DNA of 64,000 bases from Punica granatum (taxonomy: Eukaryota; Streptophyta; Magnoliopsida; Myrtales; Lythraceae): contig NC_045131.1 in NCBI RefSeq assembly GCF_007655135.1, forward strand, positions 5,146,001 to 5,210,000, given 5' to 3'. This document shows positions 51,740 to 63,843 of this stretch, in pieces. The notes under the pieces are model-generated. The model did not search any database. It was not told where the DNA came from and saw nothing but the letters and a program-made list of their open reading frames with translations. Numbering within the stretch: the stretch's first letter is position 1; the number at the start of each line of letters is the position of its first letter. The position numbers and the translations under genes are program-made.

Positions 51740-52701
51740 AAGCCTGATCCGCTGAGCCTCTGCTGGTGCTCAATTCGTCGACGACAAAGTGATTTTAGTC
51801 TCCTTTTTTTCTGTGTTCTTTCTTTTATTTTTTTTTTCTTGATCATAAAGCTATTATATTTATTAGCCTCTCATTTACTCAAATTGAGATGGTCGAGAGA
51901 ATGACAGGAATGTCTGAGTGTCCCTTTTCCTAGGACATGAGACTCATATTTTCTTTTATCTTGCATCCCAAAATAGCTGGACATTGCAAAATGGAAGCGG
52001 TTATAGTGAATGGAGCAACAGATACAGAGAAACATCGATTGCATGGTTTTCCTCTCCTTTGTGACTGTTGAAAAAATGACAATGCAATGACACAAAATTA
52101 TGCACGAGAAAGTTCTGTTTTTCACGACTAATATCATTTCAGTACGAAATGTGGAGTTGTTTCGTTTTGTATCAGAGAAGGATCTAGTCAAGAAGGATGC
52201 CAGTCATTTTCCGAGATCGGTCTTAAGCAATCCAGAAAACAAATTCAGAGGTTGCCTAAGTGCCCCAGGCAACAACTTAAGCTCATGAAGTGCTAAGGCT
52301 GAAACAATTCCGGGATTAACAAAGCTTTTCTTGAACTCTTCAAGAGCTTCGCATCGGCCGACAAAAAATTACAAATCATCCCTGTGGAAAATTCGAATTC
52401 TCTCCTCCACAGTCACACAAAACCATATACAATATCGTTCCTCCCTCTTATTATTTGTTAAAAGGAAAAAAAAAATAAAACCAAAAGGGCAGAGTACTAG
52501 GTGTGCCTGTACATGGACCATCTCCCCCTCCTCCTAAGAATACAATGTTTCACAACCCCATATCATGTCATCTCACTTGATCTCCCGAAAAAAGGGAAGC
52601 TAAAGTGAAACCCCGGAGAAAAAAGGATGATAACACAACAGAAAAATAGGGTCCCCTGAACGATCAAAATATCTAAAGCTTGTGGGCGGGACAATGCCTC
52701 C
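51740..52701. other. convergent 3' intergenic region
   Basis: It contains the 3' UTRs of the carrier gene (+) and ubiquitin protease gene (-). No gene-like ORF; short open frames on both strands are chance. Confidence 0.55.
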
Positions 52702-55700
52702 TCAGCTCTTGCTGCTACCATTCATCCCGAGTCTCTCGTAGAAGAGGATGTACCCATGGTCGGTATTACTAGAGTATTCCTGGGCGGAACCGAAGAAGGT
52801 CTGAACAGCAGACTCGTCAATCATCTCCACATTCTCATCATCAAAAAAGAGCCAGTGGTTATGGCTCTTCACGAGGCTTACGTAGTGCCCATGGTTGGGT
52901 CCACTCCCCACATGTACCACCACAGCAAACAGAGAATATTCCGCATCTGCGTCTTCTACAGAGTTGATGAGCTTGAGCTCGAGCGGGAACACGACTCGGT
53001 AGGAGAGCTTCTTGTTGCGCCCTAGCTGCTCGATGTACTTAAACCGCTTGAGGTGGATTACGAGGATCTGAGGGGCCTTCTTGATCTTCATCCTCTTCTG
53101 CGCTTCTTGCAAGCTGCAAACGAAGAATCATCAAATGTTAATGATCCTGAGAATCACCTATTCAATGATCCCGCTTGATGACACAAATAAGCTTTAAGTA
53201 TTCATAGCGAATGCTGCTTAGATGTAGAACAACCTACTCCGAAAATGGCAAAAGTTGAGCAAAACTACTAATAAATAACAGAAACCAGATTAGTCGCTGC
53301 ATAATAAGATCACCTTCTCCAAACAGCACTAACACTATAATCACGGAAAAACTTCCAGTAATAAATATCCAAAAAAAAAAAAAACTGGCCAACAGTCACT
53401 AAGCCCACTGCCCTTCCAAGAAAGGGATAAGTAATGATTGTCTCAACCAAAAGCAATTCGTAAGTTCTTTCTGAAGCAGTAATGAAGATTAAAACCTAGA
53501 TATGAAAGAATTGAAAAGGCTATGTTCCTGAAAGATTTTAAAATTACCAACCTGCAGCACTTATCACAAAAGAATTTGTCCTCGGCGTTTAAAGTTTCTG
53601 TTGAGCTAAAGTTCTTCAAACAACTTGTTATCGAACTATTCTGTTCAATATCCAGGCTCAGGTCGAAGAAAGTTTCATCTCTTGCTGTCACTGTCTCACA
53701 GCGCAGGCATCTTGTCTCGTTTGTCAGTATTCCCTGAACAATGGCAAACAACTGTACTGTCAGATTCTCGAACGTCACAAAAGTTTACTGGCATATCCCT
53801 ATATCTACTTAAAAATCTTACGTGTAAACACAATTCTTCTCCCTCAACCAGGGGCTTTGCAGGTTAAAATGGGAATTGGAGGAACAGGAAATTTCCATGC
53901 AAGAGACTTGAAAATAGCAGGATGTTACAAACCAGTGACCTCATGCTAATGACAAAGGCCTCTCACCCGCTTATAAGGAGATCAAATGCTGATGCTTGCC
54001 ACTAGATGGGCAAAAGCTGTGCTTCTTTTTAGAAATTAATTTCCTCATGCTCAAATCATCGTAAACATGAAATCAGGTACATATATATTTATATATATAT
54101 GAGATTGTGTTGGACAAGAAGCATACCTGAAAATTTTTGTGAACCCAAGTGACTAATGGCTCCTTATGAACTCCATTAGCTAGAGCATTTTTTGGTCCAT
54201 TGGCAATCTTTTCAGGAGGCGATGATGTTTCTGCATCATTTTTTGCAGTTTGAGCCTCCTTCTCCAGTATATCAACAAGTTCATTGAGGAGAAAATTTAG
54301 AAATTCATGGGCATCCTGTAGAAACAACAGTAACGTGATTGCTCATCCAATCTAGAATATAATAATAGATTCATATACGCTACAGTCGATATATCTAGTC
54401 AGAAGGAGAATAGAATCTCAAGAAAAGAGTATGCGATATAAGAACACTAACAGATAGGTTCGTAAACATGATTCTGAAAACATCTCTTTAGAAAGAGGAG
54501 GAGGGAAGGGGAGGAAAAAAAAAAAGCTCCCCAGGTTCTCTGTTTTTTAGTCCCCCAACAGCATAAACTGCCCTGCTTGTCCCACAATATTGCAATATAT
54601 CATTCTTTCACACTTGATATACATCATTAAATTTTAAAGATTAAATCCATCATAAAATCACACAGTTTCATAAAACACCAAAATTTCCATCCCATCATTC
54701 TAAACACCTCCCCTAAAATGCAAGAGAATACCTGGTGCATATAGCTTCGAAAAAGCTCATTCTGTTTCTTCAATCTCTGGACAAATCTCTTTGGCGCAAT
54801 TACACCCGTTTTCTTCTTTTGAGAACTTATCTGCACAAAGAGTATAAATCAAACATTGACTCGCTCAGTAAAGCGCCAGCTTAATGAAAATAAAGCAAAT
54901 TGTAGCCATGTCCCAAGCTTTTCCATATTATTAAAAAAAAAAAAAGTGAAGGAGAACAGCTAAAATCAAAGCCCAATATTATCAACAGCCAAGATTTATG
55001 ATTAAATAATAATAAAAAAATCCATGTTGCAAACAACAGTCCCGCAACAATTTAAACATCCATTCTTCTTGGCAATAACATAAAACAAAACCAGTTAAGC
55101 GAGATACACATATTTTTATGGTTGAGAAGGAATTCCTTTATATATATTAAAGTTGCACATGACTGAACTGATCTTGTGGTTCTAGTTTCCAGTATTATTG
55201 CAAAAACAGAATGGAATTAATAAATAGACGCTTAGGAATTTAAAACCAACAAGCCACAATAAGAGCTGCTTCATCTAATCCTTCCAGCATAGGTAAGACC
55301 AAAAGCAGAGTGAGTCTACAGTTGCAGAGTTAGCACCTGAGTGAACAGGTCCGCGAGGCACGTCAAAAGATTATCTTCCGCATCCCCACTACTTTTGTTG
55401 TTCGCATAGTAATCTAGCAGTTGCTCACGAAATGGAACGCAGAAATAAAGTGCCTGCACCGAAAAATCAAAAGAAAAATGAGTAATTCCCCATGAAACTG
55501 GAGCGATCACAGCACCCATTGATGACCATATTCCAAAGATAATCTCCCCAAACCATTTTCAGTGGCCGAAGAAATTAACTCAAGGTCAGCCACCCTTACG
55601 AGATGGCACATTGTCACACATTATAATTCTATAAAACGCAGTCAAGGCAATCAACTTCAAATGGAAACAAAGTATCTATGGCAATTTCAGTGGAGACAGC

Positions 55701-55966
55701 TTCATTCCAATGCCGTGCCATATGATTTTCAATAAATGAATTGCACTTCACGACCACCACTTCGTTCTATACGCGAGATAAGAAACCATTAAACCTCGCA
55801 ATGAAAAGATTGCCGGAACCAGATTCAGCGGACACGGAAAGCTCCGAACCTGCAAGACGCTATTGCAGTAGCACGTGTTGCCGAAATTCTCGAGGCCGAA
55901 GTACCGCTCGCCCTCGGGGAACTGGTCGCCCAGAGCCTTCTCGAGTTTGGACCCCGCAGCACCCAT
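52702..55966 (-). CDS. UBP3: ubiquitin carboxyl-terminal hydrolase 3/4
   Basis: Six exons on the minus strand (55966-55850, 55453-55337, 54830-54732, 54315-54127, 53733-53552, 53113-52702) join in frame to 371 residues. It is a cysteine protease of the USP/UBP class that removes ubiquitin from proteins, probably in the nucleus as for Arabidopsis UBP3 and UBP4. The N terminus [12 protein letters not shown] could be myristoylated. The Cys box [14 protein letters not shown] carries the nucleophile at about residue 32. A zinc-binding-like pair CLRCETV and CDKCC follows. The His box [20 protein letters not shown] carries the catalytic histidine at about 311. The family core is nearly complete, with no damage. 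UBP3 and UBP4 are close paralogues, so the symbol is a best guess by length. Confidence 0.93.
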
Positions 55967-57523
55967 GGCCGGCGAGCTTCCCAGGAATCTTACGGACGGA
56001 GAGGGGGGAGGTGAGCTGTGCGCAAGGGGAGGGGTCAGATCTTCAGCTAAGCTGTTGGCTCTCCATTGACGCGGCCACCCTCGAAGTGAGCAAGCAAAAT
56101 CGCGCAAATGGGTTCCCGATTGATTGATCAATTGACCGAGATTGATGAATTCAGTTATGGCCTTCCGGAGGTTTTGGGTCTCTGAGAAGGGCAGGGGAGG
56201 AATCGGTGAAATGAGGGTTTACCTTTTCGACGAAGCAGACGAGACGGAGAAGAACGAAAGAAAATGGAGGCCTCTGCGGAGATTTGATAAAAATGAATAA
56301 CAATTTTCAGATCAGGCTGTAAAATAAAAATGAGGCAAAAAGCCCTAATGCCACTCCGTTTTTTACTTGAGGCACTCTCCCCACCGTCTCTTCGTCGTGC
56401 ACCGGTACGGTACCGGCGCTGAAATGGACTTTCTCCCCGTTAGAATTTAGCGCGTAATAAATAGATAACGATAGTTTCGCGCCTCAAACTTTCACTTACT
56501 GTTACTTTTGGTCCTAAATTTGTATTTTCAATTTTGCTGAAAACTCTGGTAAAAATAACATTTCAACATGCTTTTAGATAGTTTATATTATATACTATAT
56601 GATATTTTAGTTTCACGATGATACGATAATATTTTGGAAAATTCATTTTCCTCCGATGTGGCACATGCCGATTGTCTCTTTATAGGAATGTGCCCCTATT
56701 TTTTTATGCCACTCAGTGTATTTGACAGTGCCGAATTTAGAGGATATAGTATCTTTCTAATATTTTTCTATGCAACGTCTCTTGATATAGTTGGCTTTAG
56801 TAGTCGCAAATACGAAGAATCCTTCGTGAATGCCTACTCCGAGATCCCTTGTTCTTGGTCCCTTTTCTACCTTCTTCCTATTGGAACGTCCATCTCTAGC
56901 TATGTCGACACTCCGACTTCGCCTACTGATGCTCCCTATTTACGGGGAAGCTCACTTAGCACATAGACTCATCTTGGGTTCTACAAGTGGATATAATGAA
57001 TATTAAGATAAATTACAAAGGTCTGACAATAATGTGCATCTTGGGCTTCGACCGTACTAATATCGTGTGAATATTAAAAGTATCGGTCGTATTAAAAAAA
57101 ATAAAAATAATGAGGGAGGTTGAAGTTCTAGTCACCCTTCTCTTATTTGCAGCCTTATGATAGCGTTTAATATTCTTTTTGTTGATTATCATTTTTGAAA
57201 ATTATACAACCCATTTATAGGCACTTTGTTGATTGTCATTAGCCACAACCATTACGGAAGTTTTTCTCAATTTCAAGTGCCGCTCATATATATGATTTAA
57301 TTCCCTTTGCCTACCCAAGGATCGATTTCAAATGCAGTTCATATGGATGGTTTAATGCCCTTTGCCCTCCCAAGGATAGACTCATCAAAGGAGCTGTGTT
57401 CGTCCCTAATCCAGCACTCGAATCCCCAATTATTCCATGAAGCATACTGCATGTGCACACTTTCCACGGACTATGGGGAGCTATTATGAGAGAACTCCAA
57501 TTATAGGGATCAATTGTTGATGG
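55967..57523. other. spacer between UBP and RPL29
   Basis: The left part is the 5' leader and promoter region of the minus-strand UBP gene, where no clear TATA is seen. The rest is AT-rich, with an open frame at 56634-56966 that has no ATG start or known domain. Confidence 0.5.
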
Positions 57524-57532
57524 TATAAAAAA
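57524..57532 (+). promoter_or_regulatory. TATA box of the RPL29 gene
   Basis: TATAAAAAA lies about 170 bp upstream of the ATG at 57697, followed by a GA/CT-rich leader. Inferred from motif and spacing. Confidence 0.45.
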
Positions 57533-57696
57533 TATAGGGAGCGAATTGAAATTAACTCAAATAAGGAAGAGCAACAAGAGAGAGCTTCCCGGGCGGTAAC
57601 GGAGACCCTTATCTACATTCAGAGCTCGCTCTCACCCGCTCTCTCTCTCAAGCTCCCAAATTCCCAATCCCAACCCATTCCATCGGAGACGGAAAG

Positions 57697-59194
57697 ATGC
57701 TGAGCTTCTCAATCGCCTCCCCGGGAACCCTAACCTTCCCTCCCCGCCGAGCATTCCCCAAGTCCTCCTTCAACGGCGTCCGAATCCAGCAAGTTTGCCC
57801 CGCCACCACCGCCCCGGCTGCGTCTTTCCGCAGGGCAGGCGCCGCCGTCATGATGGCGAAGAGGGAGGAGGAGCTGAAGGAGATAAGGGCGAAGACGACG
57901 GAGGATATCAATGAGGAGGTGGTGCAGCTGAAAGGTGAGCTCCTCATGCTCCGCCTGCAGAAGTCCGCCCGGAACGAGTTCAAGTCCAGCGAATTCCGCC
58001 GCATGCGCAAAAGGGTATCATCCTTCAGTTCCTCCTCGTTAGCATGTCTTCTGGGTAGTATGTTTCCTCGTACTTTGTGAGCAGCCGCTTAGTATTGAAT
58101 TGCAAGATTAAACATTTACTAAGCACTTTTTACGTTTAGCTTTACCTGGATTGTTATGAAGCGATGATAATTTGATACTGTTAAATTCGGTTTTCTTCGG
58201 AGTTGTGCAGTAAAGCTAATCCAATTGAGTTTCGGTTTGGAAGTTTATCCTACCAATTTTAGGCTATGAAGGGTCATTCGGCATTGCGGTTGTTACTTCA
58301 AGTCTTCGACTTTTTCGAGTATTCCTATTAAATATGTTGACATTTGTCTTCAGCAAGATCCATGGACATAACATACAGACTGGGTACATGGAGAATTGGT
58401 GTAACTTTTAACTAGACTGACTGCTTGATCTATGACTCGAAGTCGAAGTATCGTGATAGTTTGTTGAGTAGTTAGCTTACTAGGACTAGACTTCATGGGC
58501 CACCTGAGACAGTTTGTGAGTCTAATGGAAATTGTTTGGATCAGGTGTCTTTGTTGATTAAGGACGGCGAATTAGAAAATAACATTAAGCCATCCATAGG
58601 GCAGGGATTTTAGTGGAACTAAAGCTCGTCATCTCATGTGCCAGAGTCAGGGGTGCCATTGTAGTTTTAAAAGATTGTAAAGAGGCAATTCTCCTGAAGT
58701 TATCGGAATGCTTGTGGAAAACTAGCCTTGTGCAAAGTTTTCCCGATGGAGACACGAGAATGGTAGAAATGATCCAGTTCCCTTTATTTATGGCACCAAA
58801 TATGGGGCCTTTTTCTCCTGCTTTTCTGATAATCAGAGCGACAGCAAACATATTACTGGTTACTGATCCTAGAAGTATAATAACCTCCATAGTGATGTCA
58901 AATATGTTACCAGTCTCCGAATCCTAGCAGTATAACAGTCTCGAGCTTCCTATAGCAATTATATGTTCAAGTTGATCTCAGCTTTCTCCTAAATGGAGCT
59001 GATCTTTTCATATCACACAGATTGCTCGCATGCTGACTGTGAAACGGGAGAGGGAAATCGAGGAAGGAATCAACAAGAGGCTATCGAGAAAGCTTGACAG
59101 GAAATGGAAGAGGAGCATTGTCGCCAGACCGCCTCCTTCGCTGATAAAGCTGCGGGAGGAAGAGGCTGCTGAAGAAGCTGAGAAATCCACGTGA
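57697..59194 (+). CDS. RPL29: 50S ribosomal protein L29, plastid
   Basis: Two exons (57697-58014, 59021-59194) encode 163 residues. This is a nuclear-encoded protein of the large plastid ribosomal subunit, near the exit tunnel. The first ~50 residues are Ser/Pro/Arg-rich and look like a transit peptide. The L29 domain follows: KREEELKEIRAKTTEDINEE, LKGELLMLRLQKSARNEFKS, and FRRMRKR joining IARMLTVKRERE in exon 2. The core is the usual long helical hairpin. A C-terminal extension (KLDRKWKRSIVARPPPSLIK, then an acidic tail) is a plastid feature. The ATG is the first in frame after the TATA box. The single 1-kb intron splits the L29 domain in phase 0. Confidence 0.93.
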
Positions 59195-60040
59195 GCCAGT
59201 TTTAGCAATTATTCTCCAGTTAATGTATGCCTCTTTTTTGTCGTTAAAGCTGTATTGGTTTCACTGTCGCACGATGCCTGGCTTCCAAGAGTCTTCATGT
59301 ATATTATGTGGTGGTGAATTGATTATATATCGAGCTCCCTTTTGCCCTCGAAGTAATTTTATCAGAATTCAATGGGTGGGTCTATATGTTGTTTGCAGAG
59401 GATTATCTCTGTTTGTTATCAGAAATTATAAAAGGCCGAATCACGACATAACTATAAAAAATCAATTACAGTATCATCACCTGTGTACCGTATGCATAAA
59501 AGCAAGAATCTAATCTTTTTTTTTGCTTGAAAGTTGTTGTGGCCTTAGTTCTTCACTGCCCCTGTAGTCGCTCACCAGCCCAGATCCTAATGTTTATCGG
59601 CAAGGCGCTTCTCGGTGAGCCTCAGCACCTCGTTCCTCGTTGTACATTCAAGAGACCCATCCACATCCCTCTCAATGGCCGAGGACCAGTCATTGTTCTT
59701 GCTGCTTCTCTCATGCATGTATCACTGACAAATCGCCCTGGCGATAGCTAGAACTTATAGTCCCCAGTCGTAACCATTGGACTGTTGTAGAGTCGTCCTC
59801 TCCTCGAAGGAAGGCCCAGTAGAGGCCGTCTTGCAATTGGGGGCTACCAGAAATTTCACAGAGCCCCCCTTCTTCTTGGCCTTGGCCTCATATGAAGAGG
59901 ACGACTAAGGGGCCGGGACAGCAGGACCCATGAATCCCTTCATGGCCTCGTAGAGCTTCATGGCATGGACGACGTTAACCCCCTCCATTCTGTCGTGGTG
60001 GAAGAAGGCATTCTGGGCTTTGTGGGTGCTACACTCTCTT
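59195..60040. other. 3' flank of RPL29 with an unidentified decayed coding-like segment (minus strand)
   Basis: Between about 59530 and 60030 the sequence is GC-richer than its surroundings. On the minus strand it reads stretches such as HHDRMEGVNVVHAMKLYEAM and RNEVLRLTEKRLADKH, broken by stops and frame changes. It looks like a degraded coding sequence, but I do not recognise the family. Confidence 0.4.
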
Positions 60041-60042
60041 TG

Positions 60043-60157
60043 ATAATTACCTCACAATTATTAAAAGCTCGCATGAGAACTTAATTGAAATTATTGATAA
60101 TACTATTGTTAGGATTAAACAAAATAAGTCTGATTTTGCAAGAAATATGGACCAAAT
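60043..60157 (+). repeat. dispersed direct repeat, copy 1
   Basis: Starts CTCACAATTATTAAA and contains AACTTAATTGAxATT, AAATAAGTCTGATT and GCAAGAAATATGG. The same order recurs at 62338-62452. Confidence 0.7.
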
Positions 60158-60899
60158 AAAATTCTCCATGGAGGCAGAGAAAAAAACTATGGAATCTTCA
60201 TTGAGATTTTGATGAGAAAAAGATATTAGCTTTCAGTCAATTTTGATCCTAAAAGTTTCAAAAAAGTCGAATCAGTCATATATGTTTGGTCCGTTAGACA
60301 ATTTTAATCCGTTCCGTAAATCAATCATATATGTTTGGTCTGTTAGATGCGTTTCATACCTTTTGAACGAAAGAAGAGACAGAGGAGGAAGAAGAGGTAC
60401 GTGTGAAGCGTTATCATCTTGTTAACGTGAAATGTGTTATTAAAAATGTCATAGGAAACATCAATTTCATTGTCGACAATCCTGTAGGTATCATATTATT
60501 TGTTCCGCCTGTGCTGCAGAAGGCGGATGGACTGTGGTTACGTGCACCACAAAGGGAGGAAGAAAACTACAGATTAGTTTGATGCAGCAACTGACGTAGG
60601 CTCCATCTCTGAGGCCGCTTTTAAGGATCAGGTGGCAAAGAAGAAGCGTAAGGAAGTCGGGCTAGATCTCTCCGGTTTCCATAAGAAGCAAGCCCGAAGA
60701 AACGGTACACAACTACTTTTACTTTTACATTGTGCCAGAACATATATTTATATTCCTTTTTAAAGTCGAATTATGTTCCTGAATGATAGCTAGCTGGAAC
60801 TGAAGTGTGGACATTTGATTTTATTCCCGGAGATAACGATGCTGCAAAGAAAATTTGATCAAGACGAAAGGCGGATACAGCAACTACGAGCAGCTAGGA

Positions 60900-61375
60900 A
60901 GTTTCGACAACCTTACTGAATACTCTGCCAAATTTGGTTTGAGGATCGAGGCCCCAAAGCAAAATCTTTTCCTCCCCTCTTGGAAGGATAGTAATCATCC
61001 AGCAATACATTTGCAGCCTTGAAATTCCTGTAGATTATTTTCGGGTCACATAGCTTGTGGAGGTAGAGAAGTTCCCTTGCTGTTCCTAAGGCGACATTCA
61101 GAATCCATACAACTTGAAGGAGGTTCTGGTGAACGGCTAGGCTGATCATCTCGATCTCGGTTTGGAATTGGACCTCTTCTCCTCTGGCATTACCATCCAA
61201 AAGCCTCTTCACAGATACCACTGACCCGTCCGTAAGAACTCCTCTATGAACTTATTCAAATCCACCCTTTCCTATTATCCTCCTGCTGCTGAAGTTATTA
61301 GTTGCAATCTGCAGTTCCCTGAAATGGAACCTTCTCAAGTTTCCAAGGGAGGTTTCCTCATGATATCAGCCTAAT
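60900..61375 (-). pseudogene. NIK/SERK-type LRR receptor kinase relic
   Basis: On the minus strand it reads [20 protein letters not shown], then IIGKGGFE followed by an in-frame stop. It continues GSVVSVKRLLDGNARGEEVQ and MISLAVHQNLLQV, and jumps to LNVALGTARELLYLHKLCDP and KIIYRNFKAANVLLDDY. These are the glycine loop, ATP-lysine and catalytic-loop regions of the NIK subfamily. The segment between HRNLL and the GAARGL region is missing, the HRD motif has become YRN, and DFG is absent. No ectodomain is found nearby. It is a truncated, non-functional kinase fragment. Confidence 0.8.
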
Positions 61376-62337
61376 AGTTTTGAAGCTCTCGTCTTCATTT
61401 TTTGATCTTCAATATAATCTATAATGAGTAAATGCACCTTAATAGCGCAGTACGAACTGTTTACGCCAAAGAAGAGCTGTCGGCTGAGCCCCCTCCTCAA
61501 CTACAGAGGTAGTCCAAATCCAAGAATAATCAGAGAAAGACAGCCGAAGCTTAATCCTAGGCAAGAGCTAGCCTGCGACTTCCCGGTTTTCTTTCCAAAG
61601 GAGAAGCTTAAGAGCAAACAGTTGAAGTCAGAATAATTTGATATGTCCAAAGCTCCTAATAGGGAAATGAACTTGCCAATTGAATATAAGGAAAGAAAAG
61701 GAGGACTTTGAGCATCTTACTCTCTGAGGTATTCAAGTTCATCGACTTGGGCTCTAGCCACATCCGAAAGCAGTCCGGTTTTGAATCTACTCAGCATATC
61801 CGAGAGTCGCCATATGGGAGTAATTGCCCCCTGAGATTTCTAAAAATTAGTCGATAGGCCTGCACGACACGCATGTTAGTGTAAGAATTTGTCGTTGTAA
61901 TCCAAAATCGTTTGTTAATATTTAATTTTTTCCTTTTTTTTTCCCTTCCTTGCTGTTTATTTCTTCTTTTTTTAGAGTAAAATAGAGAGAAATGTCTACG
62001 CAAAAGAAGATAATGATGACATACTTCTTATATATTGTTATTAAAATTTTATTTGGAAATTCTATACAACTAATGTTTATGTAGATAGAAAAATTTGAAA
62101 GGTCATTTCAAATAAATTGCTTAGACGTTAGGACCTATTTCATAATATATACTTTAATGTATTTAATGAACTCATTATTAATATCATATTAAGTTATTAA
62201 TCAAATGACTAAAATATGAACAGTCACTCAATATATGGCTTTCTCCATCCTATGTGGTACGTTTAGAAGTTTCGTGTCAGCTTTTAATATTTTCTATAGA
62301 TATAGATTGTTATGGTAATTTATATATCTGTCATACA

Positions 62338-62452
62338 ATACCTCGCAATTATTAAGGACTGTCCTGAGAACTTAATTGAGATTTTTGATGATGCTATAAA
62401 TTAGGATTAAGACCAAATAAGTCTGATTAAATTGCAAGAAATATGGGTCAAA
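62338..62452 (+). repeat. dispersed direct repeat, copy 2
   Basis: Aligns with 60043-60157 (CAATTATTAA, GAGAACTTAATTGA, AATAAGTCTGATT, GCAAGAAATATGG) with small indels. The two copies are in the same orientation 2.3 kb apart, on either side of the kinase relic. Confidence 0.7.
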
Positions 62453-62499
62453 TATTATTGAGATTATTGATATATCTCTCTTGCGTATGAGAATTTCTG

Positions 62500-62645
62500 A
62501 TATAATTAGTGCATGTCTTCAATGCGTCTAATTGATCCACTTTTTTCAGTGCACCTGCCTGTAAACTAATTTTTTCAAGTCGGGTCCCACTAGAAAATAA
62601 AACTCTCATAGTCATGAATTTTCTCCATTAACTACTTCCATAAAT
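62500..62645 (-). mobile_element. SINE fragment
   Basis: On the minus strand it reads GGAGAAAATTCATGACTATG, then GAGAGTTTTATTTTCTAGTG and GACTTGAAAAAATTAG. This corresponds to the body of the SINE family seen at 46580-46763. The tRNA-like head is not evident. Confidence 0.5.
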
Positions 62646-63474
62646 ATTCTTAGGTCAGTCCCTCTTTAACATGTTCAAAGATATTTTCGATAAGTATTTT
62701 AAAGATTATGCGGCATTATCAGGGCACGCCGCACAATCCCCAAACATTTCATGAGCCCTGACTGTGGAGAGCTCGCACTTATCGACCTTATTACCGAGTT
62801 CTCATTTTAATTCCAGGTATGTTGGGAGCATACTGTAAGTGACCAATCTTCCCAAGAGTATGGATTCGTATAAACCACCTACTAGGTTGTATTGACCGTT
62901 TGCATATTTATGTGCAAGGAGGGTGACAACTTGCGAGCATTAATGGAGAAGGTGAATCGAGGAAGTCACGATGATATTACATTTACATTACTTCAGTAGT
63001 GACGTCCTGGCTCTCATTGTCGAACAAGATCGCATCGATCCAGCAGTCAGACCGTTGTACGTTCCTTTTGCCTATTTGAAGGAGACCACACATTTGCGGA
63101 CTCAATTATTCGATGGAGCAATAAATTTGATCATCAGAAGCCTTGTCTACCTTCCCAAGCACCACAGACTCATTCAATGGCCCGTTCCTCCTTTACGTGG
63201 TTATGATATGGACATTTCATCTCCACATCATAAAATTCTCCAAGATTACAACTCTCTCGATCGTCAGGAATAATGTGCATATCTCGAGGATTAATATGAT
63301 CAATGTACGTGTACTTGAACATTGTGACGTACCTACCCCCATGCCGATATAATTTCTCACCACATACTGACTTCTCGCACATTTAATTAGATCTCATCCT
63401 CACTCTTCTGCATCATATATACAACTGTGTCAAACACTCCGTCTGTGAGAGGACCCGGGTTGATCATCTGTAAC

Positions 63475-63843
63475 ATGAAGAAAGCGTTTCCGACGGTTCC
63501 TCTGAGCCCGCAGGTAAGTGACCTCTCCGACAGCAGCGATCAGGCTCAAGAGCAGAGCATCGTCGTTCCGCCCAAGCTCATCACGATTGCTGATAGCTTG
63601 CAGGACAATGAACTTTCATGGTACTTCGTATGACAACACTTGCACTAGCAAGCTATATCTTTGAGTTAACGCTGAAACCCTGCTTAAAAACATGCTTGTA
63701 ATGAGTACCTGCAATTGCAAATCCTCGAAGTTGGTCTTGTTGTCTTTCTGTCATCTCCAAATCTATTTTGCAGGTTTGCTAATTCTCAAATTCAGCCAGA
63801 TATATCTATTCAGGTTGAAGACGTGAACTTCCGCATTCATAAG
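63475..63843 (+). CDS. NPH3/BTB family protein, DOT3-like (5' part; runs off the window)
   Basis: Two exons (63475-63620, 63774-63843) join in phase 2 and give the first 72 residues; the gene continues beyond 64000. The N terminus MKKAFPTVPLSPQVSDLSDS is followed by VVPPKLITIADSLQDNELSW. Exon 2 then opens with FANSQIQPDISIQVEDVNFR and IHK, the start of the BTB fold, and a GTAAGT donor. The order (short basic start, Ser-rich stretch, PxKL, SWF, then D(L/I)xIQV..F..HK) matches NPH3-domain proteins such as DOT3. They are substrate adaptors for CUL3 ubiquitin ligases, often at the plasma membrane in light or auxin responses. ATG 63475 is the first in this frame after an upstream stop. The NPH3 domain itself lies outside the window. 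Confidence 0.72.

Larger units (their letters stand above)
61381..63474. other. gene-free region before the NPH3 gene
   Basis: AT-rich. It holds the second copy of the dispersed repeat and a SINE fragment. An ORF of 100 codons at 62971-63273 has no recognised domain. The last 200 bp should be promoter and leader of the NPH3-family gene. Confidence 0.5.

Noticed and set aside
56634..56966. 110-codon plus-strand frame
   Set aside because: It lacks an ATG at its start and has no domain; AT-rich spacer sequence.
62971..63273. 100-codon ORF upstream of the NPH3-family gene
   Set aside because: No family recognised, no splice partners visible, and no similarity to the adjacent gene. Kept only as a remark in the spacer entry.
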